From assembly GCA_011525805.1 (NCBI GenBank), contig WYBR01000013.1, positions 1 to 64,000 of the forward strand: DNA of 64,000 nt, in the 5' to 3' direction. A program made the position numbers and the translations under genes. The notes under the pieces are model-generated. The model did no database searches. It saw only the letters and a program-made list of their open reading frames with translations, and was not told where the DNA came from. Shown in pieces: positions 43,968 through 51,247 of this stretch (the first letter of the stretch is position 1; each line of letters opens with the position of its first letter). This stretch comes from Vicinamibacteraceae bacterium (GTDB lineage: Bacteria > Planctomycetota > Phycisphaerae > Phycisphaerales > UBA5793).

Positions 43968-45953
43968 TCACCCGATTCCGGTGAGGGCGCCGGCGGCGTG
44001 CGGCACATCCACGGCGGGAGGCTCGAACTCAAATCCCTCCAACCCCGCGCCCCACTGCGCCTCAATCCACAGGGCGAGGTTGCAAAGCGGCCAGAGAGTC
44101 AGCCAGTTCCCGGCGGGGTCCGCGGCCCACGAGGCGAAGATCTCGGGCCGAATGATGGAAGCGGCGCTCGGGCGCGAAGCCAGCCGCGCCGCGACAGGTC
44201 CGAGCCACTGCTGAAAGGGCAGGGGGAAACTCGCCTTGGGCCGTTCGAGCACCTCGGGAGGAATGTCGCGGGCGAAGGCGGCGCGCAGAACGCGCTTGGT
44301 CTCGACGCCGCCGCGTTCGAGCGTGCGGCTGGCGCTTGACCAGCCGCCGTCGGGCGCGCGCGGGGCGTTAAACTTGTACTCGAAGGGCAGCGAGGCGGCG
44401 AGGGCGGCCAGCCGCGCGTCGGCAAAGGGAGTCCGCCCCTCCACGCCCGCGGCCATCGTCGAGGTGTCGAGGCGCCCGAGCAGGCCGGTGAGGTTGATTC
44501 GCCGCTGCACGCGCAGCAGGCGCTGCTCGGCAGGCAAAGTTGCCTCGTCTCGGCGAGCGAACTCGGCGGCGATCTCGTTGATGAGCAGCGAGTCGCCGGC
44601 ACACGCGCTGCACGCGCCGTCGGCGAGCAGCCCCGCCTTGCGCGATAGATGGACCCACGAGTTCACTCGCAGGAAGTGCTCGGCTTCACCGCCCATCGCT
44701 TCCGAGCCGTACTGCGATCGCAGTTCGGCGCGGTAGCGATGTTGCGCCGCATCGCTCCAGGCATGGAGGCGCGTGGCGTGAATCGCATCGAGACCGCAGA
44801 GCAGAGGCATCGCGTAGCCGCCGAAGAGTTCATCCGCCCCCTCGCCGCTCAGCGCCACGGTCGCGCGCGGCTTGAGGGCCGCGGCGACGGCATGGATCGC
44901 CGTCTCGTTGGGTGTGCTCAGCGGCACGCCGTTGAGCGCGATGAGATCAAGCCAGGCGCGGCGAAACTCCCTTTCGCCGATGATGACTTCGTGGTGCGCC
45001 GCGCCGAGGTGCGCCGCGAGGCGGGCCGCGTGCGCGCGATCGCCGCCGCAGTCATCCTCATCCGCCGCGCACCAGGTTCGAAGAACGTCGCTCGCGCCCA
45101 GGTCGCGGCAGATCGTTGCGATGATCGCGCTGTCCAGTCCGCCGGAGAGCAGCAGGCAGCGCGGCACATCACTGCGCAGGTGCGACCGCACCGAGTCGAT
45201 CACCGCCTCGCGGACCAGTTCCGCCGCATCCTCGAGACTCAGGTCATCGCGCTGTGCTGCCGGCTCCGACCAGTACGCGCGATGCTCAAAGCGAGGCTCG
45301 CCGTCCCGGAAGGTCACTTCAACGTACTCGCCCGGCAGGACCGCCTCGACGCCGCGGTGCATCGTCCGCCTTCCGAGCGTCGTGCGAATCGTCGAAAGAT
45401 ACGCCGAGCAGACGGGCAGATCGGGCTCCGCGCGCATCGCCGGGTGCGCGAGGATCGCTCCCGGCTGGCTCGCGACCACCACCTCCCTGCCGACGGTCGC
45501 GCAGTAAAGGGGCTTGATTCCCAGAGGGTCGCGCGCCAGCAGCAGGCGATTCTCGACGAAGTCGTAGAGCGCGAAGGCGAACATGCCGCGCAGCCGCGGC
45601 AGGGCCGCTTCGCCCCACGTCGCCAGCGCCGCCAGCAGCGTCTCGGTGTCACAGGCCGTGCGAAACCGGGCGTTGTGCCGTCGCGCCAGGTCGCGCCGGA
45701 TCTCGGCGTCGTTGTACAACTCGCCGTTGTAGATGAGCAGGAAGCGCCGATCCGCGGACCACATCGGCTGCGCGCCGCCCTGCGGATCGATCACGCTCAG
45801 GCGCCGATGCGCGAAGAGCACGTTGCGGTGCTCGATCAGGCCGGAGTCATCCGGACCGCGGTGCGCCAGACGGTCGCGCATCGATGCGGCGACCACGGCC
45901 GAAACCACCGGCCGCTCGCCCGGTCGTGCGATGATCCCCAGAAGTCCGCACAC
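43968..45953 (-). CDS. asnB: glutamine-hydrolysing asparagine synthase
   Basis: 661 residues. The start codon is GTG, read as MCGLLGIIA, which puts the catalytic Cys at position 2. The glutaminase motifs RLAHRGPDDSG and YNGELYN and the synthetase PP-loop LLLSGGLDSAIIA are intact. It is of the longer type seen in amino-acid or cell-wall amidation roles, so making Asn is likely but amidation of another acid is possible. The ribosome site is not obvious. Confidence 0.92.
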   Translation of the reverse strand: MCGLLGIIARPGERPVVSAVVAASMRDRLAHRGPDDSGLIEHRNVLFAHRRLSVIDPQGGAQPMWSADRRFLLIYNGELYNDAEIRRDLARRHNARFRTACDTETLLAALATWGEAALPRLRGMFAFALYDFVENRLLLARDPLGIKPLYCATVGREVVVASQPGAILAHPAMRAEPDLPVCSAYLSTIRTTLGRRTMHRGVEAVLPGEYVEVTFRDGEPRFEHRAYWSEPAAQRDDLSLEDAAELVREAVIDSVRSHLRSDVPRCLLLSGGLDSAIIATICRDLGASDVLRTWCAADEDDCGGDRAHAARLAAHLGAAHHEVIIGEREFRRAWLDLIALNGVPLSTPNETAIHAVAAALKPRATVALSGEGADELFGGYAMPLLCGLDAIHATRLHAWSDAAQHRYRAELRSQYGSEAMGGEAEHFLRVNSWVHLSRKAGLLADGACSACAGDSLLINEIAAEFARRDEATLPAEQRLLRVQRRINLTGLLGRLDTSTMAAGVEGRTPFADARLAALAASLPFEYKFNAPRAPDGGWSSASRTLERGGVETKRVLRAAFARDIPPEVLERPKASFPLPFQQWLGPVAARLASRPSAASIIRPEIFASWAADPAGNWLTLWPLCNLALWIEAQWGAGLEGFEFEPPAVDVPHAAGALTGIG

Positions 45954-46033
45954 GTCGAATCGCTCCCGTGGTCGATGCCCGCAAGGGATATCGGCTCGAG
46001 GAGTCGGGCGAGGTCAGTCCCGTTCAACTGTCC

Positions 46034-46465
46034 TTACACCCACACCTGGCAGATCAGCGCCGGCTCGCGCACCTTGCCGGTGAATTCGCCGATCGTCGAG
46101 GACACGAACTTCACTTCGTACTCCGGATGGGCGTCGAGCCACTCGTTGATCGTCTGGTCCATGAACGCCAGCGAGTCGGAGTTGAGTTTGGAGTGAAAGG
46201 TGCGAACGTGGATCGCGCCCGTGCCGGTGAGATTGGGTTGGCGACTGCACTGCGATTCGTGGGCGCCCTGCCGCTCGAAGGTGCGGATCTTCTTGCTGCC
46301 CTCGACGAGCGGCGCGCCCGAGTCCGAGAGGCTGACGCTCTTCTCCGGTCCCGGCTCGACCTCGAATCCCGAGGAGGCTGAAGCGCGCGGCGTCGCGGCG
46401 AAGCCCGTCGGCTCGGAAAACCTGATCTTGGGGTGATTCGGATTGTCTTCCTGTGATCCGCTCAT
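46034..46465 (-). CDS. conserved-looking hypothetical protein
   Basis: 143 residues. The first half is low-complexity. The second half (TGTGAIHVRTFHSKLNSDSL, MDQTINEWLDAHPEYEVKFV, ALICQVWV) is compact and resembles a small alpha/beta domain found in other Planctomycetota. AGGAGG lies five bases before the ATG, an excellent ribosome site. It lies upstream of asnB on the same strand, 80 bp away. Function unknown. Confidence 0.7.
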   Translation of the reverse strand: MSGSQEDNPNHPKIRFSEPTGFAATPRASASSGFEVEPGPEKSVSLSDSGAPLVEGSKKIRTFERQGAHESQCSRQPNLTGTGAIHVRTFHSKLNSDSLAFMDQTINEWLDAHPEYEVKFVSSTIGEFTGKVREPALICQVWV

Positions 46466-46566
46466 GGAATCCTCCTGAGTGCAAATCGACCAGCAGGGCG
46501 CCGTGGCTTCACGGATAGCCTACCCGACGCACCCGGCGCGTGCAAGGCCGCCGCTTCGATTCTCAC

Positions 46567-46950
46567 TCAAGCGCAGCGCGTCGCGGCGCGCGACCCCAGC
46601 AGCCAGTGCTGGCGACCCGCCGATCCGTCCCACGCGATCTCAACGCCGCCCTCGCCCGCCAAGGCTCTGGCCGGCTCCACTTCCTCCGTGGGCCGCCACC
46701 ACCCCGCCGCCACTCGTCGCACCGACCCCCGGCCCCCGTCCAGCGGTCCCTCAAACGTCAGATAGGCCGTTCGGTGCGGCGCGAGCGCCTCCATGGGGAC
46801 GACCGCCCCCACCTCCGCCTCATCCGGCCGCACGGCGCAGCGCCACGTCGCCAGCCGCGACGCCGGGGGATCGTCCAACGCGAACATCCAGTCGAAGTGG
46901 CCGCTGCCGTCGGGCAGGTCGTGGCGGAGAATCACGGTTCGAAGCACCAT
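46567..46950 (-). CDS. hypothetical protein, possible ligase-D-phosphoesterase-like fold
   Basis: About 127 residues. The pattern ILRHDLPDGSGHFDWMF, LATWRCAV, HRTAYLTFEGPLDGGRGSV recalls the H-x-HWDLM...TWRL...YLxYEGxxSGxRG arrangement of proteins related to the DNA ligase D 3'-phosphoesterase module. The first-strand His and Asp are kept. It stands alone, so a DNA-repair role is only a guess. No ribosome site was found; an ATG at 46962 is also possible. Confidence 0.55.
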   Translation of the reverse strand: MVLRTVILRHDLPDGSGHFDWMFALDDPPASRLATWRCAVRPDEAEVGAVVPMEALAPHRTAYLTFEGPLDGGRGSVRRVAAGWWRPTEEVEPARALAGEGGVEIAWDGSAGRQHWLLGSRAATRCA

Positions 46951-47012
46951 CGGCCGAAGCATAACGGGTCGAGCGCCGCCGGGCCGGGCGCCACGCCCGC
47001 GCAGGAGCGTGA

Positions 47013-47037
47013 TATCATGCCCCGTGCGTCACGCACG
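47013..47037 (+). promoter_or_regulatory. -10 box and palindrome before the TPR lipoprotein
   Basis: TATCAT (47013-47018) is followed four bases later by the palindrome CGTGCGT-c-ACGCACG (47023-47037), which would cover the transcription start. This is where a repressor would bind. No -35 of the TTG type was seen. Confidence 0.4.
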
Positions 47038-47053
47038 TTCAAGGAGTCTTCGC

Positions 47054-47722
47054 ATGGCACGGTGGATGGCCCTGCTCATGATCGTCGCTTCGCTCGCAGC
47101 CCCCGGCTGCTCGGCCAAGAAGTCCCTCATCGAACTGCGCGAAGAGGGGGCGTACTACCTCGAGCGCGACCGCTTCCCCGAGGCGCAACTCGCCTACGAG
47201 CAGGTGCTCGAAGTCAAGCCCGAAGACACCGTCGCGAACTACGGCGTCGGCCGGGCCCTGCTCGCGCAAGGCGAATCGCTTCGCGCCCGCACTCACCTTG
47301 AGATCGCCTACCAGCAGTCCAGCCGCGATCCGAACTTGACCTTCGAGATCGGCACCGCCCTGGCCGAGGCGATGGCCCAGAGTGGCGACAAGCAGGGCAT
47401 GGTGCTTTTCCTCAAGGACGCGGCCCAGAGTCGCGGCGAGGTGCGCGACTACCTCCTCTGGGGCGACATGGCCGCGAAGTACGGCGACCCCGACTCCGCC
47501 GAACTCGCCTACCGCACCGCCGTCCGCATCGAACGCACTCCGACCGTCCTGACCTACTGGAAACTCGCCCTCTTCTACGAGTCGATCGGCAAGACCGAGG
47601 CAGCGACCCACCGCCTGCGCCAGGCCTACGCGATCGAACCCGACAATCCGCAGATCATCGAGAAACTCCAGTCCTACTTCGCCGTCGTCGGGCCGAGCCT
47701 CAAGATCGATCCGGATCGATGA
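47054..47722 (+). CDS. TPR lipoprotein
   Basis: 222 residues. A lipoprotein signal ends in LAAPGC near residue 19, followed by about five TPR units (AYEQVLEVKPEDTVANYGVG; AYAIEPDNPQIIEKLQSYFA). AAGGAG lies seven bases before the ATG. Such proteins act as envelope assembly scaffolds. It is 31 bp upstream of the ArsR-methyltransferase gene and may share its message. Confidence 0.8.
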   Translation: MARWMALLMIVASLAAPGCSAKKSLIELREEGAYYLERDRFPEAQLAYEQVLEVKPEDTVANYGVGRALLAQGESLRARTHLEIAYQQSSRDPNLTFEIGTALAEAMAQSGDKQGMVLFLKDAAQSRGEVRDYLLWGDMAAKYGDPDSAELAYRTAVRIERTPTVLTYWKLALFYESIGKTEAATHRLRQAYAIEPDNPQIIEKLQSYFAVVGPSLKIDPDR

Positions 47723-47753
47723 CGCTCGCGGCCGCACGACGCCGGTTCACCTC

Positions 47754-48707
47754 ATGCCCGCCACCGGACCACGCCAGCGCCTCACCGACCGCCTCGCGCT
47801 CCTGAGCGAAATGACGCGCCTGCGCCTGCTGCGCCTGCTCGAAGCGGAGGAACTCGGCGTGGGCGAACTCGCGTCCACGCTCCAACTACCGCAGAGCACC
47901 GTCAGCCGCCACCTCAAGACGCTCCTCGAGGGGGACTGGATCGTGCGCCGCTCCGAGGGCACGGCGAGCATGTATCGCCTCGTCACCGATGCGCTGCCGC
48001 CCGAGTCGCGCGAGTTGTGGGAACTGGCGCGGCGGCAACTCGGCGCGCCGCCGCAGGTCCGCCAGGACGATCATCGCCTCCGGCAGATCCTCGCCAAGCG
48101 CGCCACCGACACCATCGCCTACTTCGGCCGCGTCGGCGGCGAATGGGACGCGGTGCGGGGCGAACTCTTCGGCTCCTCCTTCGTCGACGAAGCCCTGCTG
48201 GCCCTTCTCGATCCGAAGTGGGTCGTGGCGGACCTGGGCTGCGGCACGGGCGACATCGCCGCGCGCCTCGCACCCCTCGTCGCCGCCGTTCACGTCGTCG
48301 ATATGTCCAAGGCCATGCTCGCCGCGGCGCGCAAGCGACTCGGCTCGCACGCCAACGTGAAGTTTCACCACGGCGATCTCACCCATCTGCCCCTTGACGA
48401 TCGCAGCGTCGATGCGGCGGTGATTTCGCTCGTGCTCCATCACGTGGCCGAGCCGTCTGCGGCGATCGCGGAGGCGACGCGGCTGCTCCGCCCCGGCGGG
48501 CACCTGCTCGTCATCGACATGCTCGAGCACGACCGCGAGCAGTACCGGCAGACGATGGGGCACAAGTGGCTCGGATTCAAGCCGCAGGAAATGGCCGCGT
48601 GGTTCGCCGCCGCCGGCCTCGAAGCGGTCCGCACCACCCACCTCCATCCCGACCGCAGCGCCAAAGGCCCCGACCTCTTCGCCCTCGCGGGGACGCGAGA
48701 GGCGTGA
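47754..48707 (+). CDS. ArsR-family regulator fused to a SAM methyltransferase domain
   Basis: 317 residues. The N-terminal winged helix (LALLSEMTRLRLLRLLEAEE, LPQSTVSRHLKTLLEGDWIV) is of the ArsR type. It is joined to a class I methyltransferase with the SAM site DLGCGTG (residues 160-166) and HHGDLTHLPLDD. ArsR-methyltransferase fusions and ArsR proteins such as SahR control S-adenosylhomocysteine/methionine genes in other bacteria. With ahcY 0.9 kb downstream, a SAM/SAH-sensing role is plausible. No Cys metal-binding motif of metal-sensing ArsR proteins is seen. Confidence 0.88.
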   Translation: MPATGPRQRLTDRLALLSEMTRLRLLRLLEAEELGVGELASTLQLPQSTVSRHLKTLLEGDWIVRRSEGTASMYRLVTDALPPESRELWELARRQLGAPPQVRQDDHRLRQILAKRATDTIAYFGRVGGEWDAVRGELFGSSFVDEALLALLDPKWVVADLGCGTGDIAARLAPLVAAVHVVDMSKAMLAAARKRLGSHANVKFHHGDLTHLPLDDRSVDAAVISLVLHHVAEPSAAIAEATRLLRPGGHLLVIDMLEHDREQYRQTMGHKWLGFKPQEMAAWFAAAGLEAVRTTHLHPDRSAKGPDLFALAGTREA

Positions 48708-48752
48708 CTGACCCGGGGTTGTGCGCCACCGATCGGGATAGGACTCAGAGAC

Positions 48753-49070
48753 ATGCTTCCACCCATCGCGCAGAACCTCGGCAACCTCCGCGCGCTGTGC
48801 GCCAAGCATCGCGTGAAGTCGCTCAGCCTCTTCGAATCGGCCGCGACCGGTGCGTTCCAGCCCGGCCAAAGCGATCTCGATTTTCTCGTCGAGTTTGAGG
48901 CGCAGCCGCGTCGCGGCTTCGAGGATGTGTATTTTCTTCTTGCGGACGATCTGGAGCGACTCTTCGGCTGCGCCGTGGACCTGGTCGAACGGCAGGTGAT
49001 CGAACGCTCGTCAAACCCTTATCGCCGCGAGAGCATCTACTCCAGCGTGGTCTCCCTCTATGCCGCGTGA
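48753..49070 (+). CDS. MntA-type nucleotidyltransferase, Gly-to-Glu in active motif
   Basis: 105 residues, homologous in layout to mntA at 35.2 kb. The active motif reads LFESAATGAF...SDLDFLV: Ser29, Asp41 and Asp43 are kept, but Glu28 (codon GAA) replaces the glycine of the GS pair. One base change would restore Gly. The Gly-Ser turn normally holds the nucleotide phosphates, so AMPylation may be weak or lost. It overlaps the next hepT-like gene by eleven bases. Confidence 0.82.
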   Translation: MLPPIAQNLGNLRALCAKHRVKSLSLFESAATGAFQPGQSDLDFLVEFEAQPRRGFEDVYFLLADDLERLFGCAVDLVERQVIERSSNPYRRESIYSSVVSLYAA

Positions 49071-49437
49071 TGACGCCGCCTGGCTTGCGGACATGCTCAC
49101 GGCGTGCCGCAAGGTCGCGCGGTATGTCGCGGGAAGGTCCTTTGAGCAGTTCACTCTCGATGAGCGGACCCAGGACGCCGTGTTCCGGTCGCTGGAGATC
49201 ATCGGCGAGGCGGCGGGCAACGTCTCGGAGGTCACGCAGAACGAGTGCCCCGACATGCCCTGGGCGCGGATCGTCTCGTTTCGCAATCGGCTCGTTCACG
49301 GCCACTTCGAGATCAGCCTCGATATTGTGTGGCAGATTGCCACGACGGAGGTCGAACCGTTGGCACACCGCCCGTCGCAGGTCGTGTCGTTGAGCGGCGG
49401 GAATCGCGCGAGCGACGGTTCCGGTCGCCCCGACTGA
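49060..49437 (+). CDS. HepT-type protein, Tyr-to-His in RX4HXY
   Basis: 125 residues, HEPN fold. The motif reads RNRLVHGHFEI: Arg75 and His80 are present, but His82 (codon CAC) stands where the AMPylated tyrosine should be. One base change would restore Tyr. The RNase Arg/His pair is kept, so the protein could still be a nuclease but could not be AMPylated at the usual residue. It lies between the ArsR-methyltransferase gene and ahcY. Confidence 0.82.
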   Translation: MPRDDAAWLADMLTACRKVARYVAGRSFEQFTLDERTQDAVFRSLEIIGEAAGNVSEVTQNECPDMPWARIVSFRNRLVHGHFEISLDIVWQIATTEVEPLAHRPSQVVSLSGGNRASDGSGRPD

Positions 49438-49496
49438 TCCGGCGGTGTGAGCGACTGTGCAGAACCGAACCTTCGCGCGCGCGTGTCTGCCCCCGC

Positions 49497-49525
49497 TTGC
49501 CCGCGCCCCTCATCGCTTCTACACT
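49497..49525 (+). promoter_or_regulatory. ahcY promoter
   Basis: TTGCCC (49497-49502) and TACACT (49520-49525) are exactly 17 bp apart. This is one of the clearest promoters in the window. The leader would be about 90 nt. No riboswitch fold was recognised in it. Confidence 0.65.
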
Positions 49526-49527
49526 CT

Positions 49528-49546
49528 ATCCGGATGAACGGATGAA
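49528..49546 (+). promoter_or_regulatory. putative operator at the ahcY transcription start
   Basis: The sequence holds ATCCG-N6-CGGAT (49528-49543) and a direct repeat of CGGATGAA (49531-49538, 49539-49546). It starts three bases after the -10 box, covering the expected start site. That is a typical place for an ArsR-type repressor. The nearby ArsR-methyltransferase fusion is the obvious candidate. Confidence 0.45.
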
Positions 49547-49624
49547 TGCTGGCGGCCCCCCCTCCAACCGCCCGGTCCGCACTTCCCGCGAAGCGAACAC
49601 ACTCACCCGAAGGACGCCCACGAC

Positions 49625-51124
<1,500 letters not shown>

Positions 51125-51163
51125 CCGCCGGCAGGTCTGCGACATTTCGTCAAGAACTGAGCC

Positions 51164-51199
51164 AAAACCAGCCGTTGCCCTTGTGCCGCGGCTGGTTTT
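51164..51199 (+). terminator. terminator after ahcY
   Basis: A perfect 11-bp stem, AAAACCAGCCG (51164-51174) and CGGCTGGTTTT (51189-51199), with a 14-base loop. It ends in a TTTT run and lies 40 bp after the ahcY stop. Because the stem is A-rich on one side and T-rich on the other it could work in both directions. Confidence 0.8.
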
Positions 51200-51209
51200 G
51201 CGTTAGACT
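51181..51209 (+). promoter_or_regulatory. promoter of the SBBP gene
   Basis: TTGTGC (51181-51186) and TAGACT (51204-51209) are 17 bp apart. The -35 and spacer overlap the ahcY terminator stem, so the two signals share bases. Confidence 0.5.
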
Positions 51210-51247
51210 CTCAGTTGGCGGGGCGAACCTCCGCCGAAGGAGCCATC

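Noticed and set aside
46014-46484. 156-residue frame overlapping the 143-residue gene
   Set aside because: The 143-residue frame has AGGAGG at the ideal distance and a better amino-acid composition.
49526-49624. SAH or SAM riboswitch in the ahcY leader
   Set aside because: No conserved core or pairing pattern of those riboswitches could be found; the operator reading fits better.
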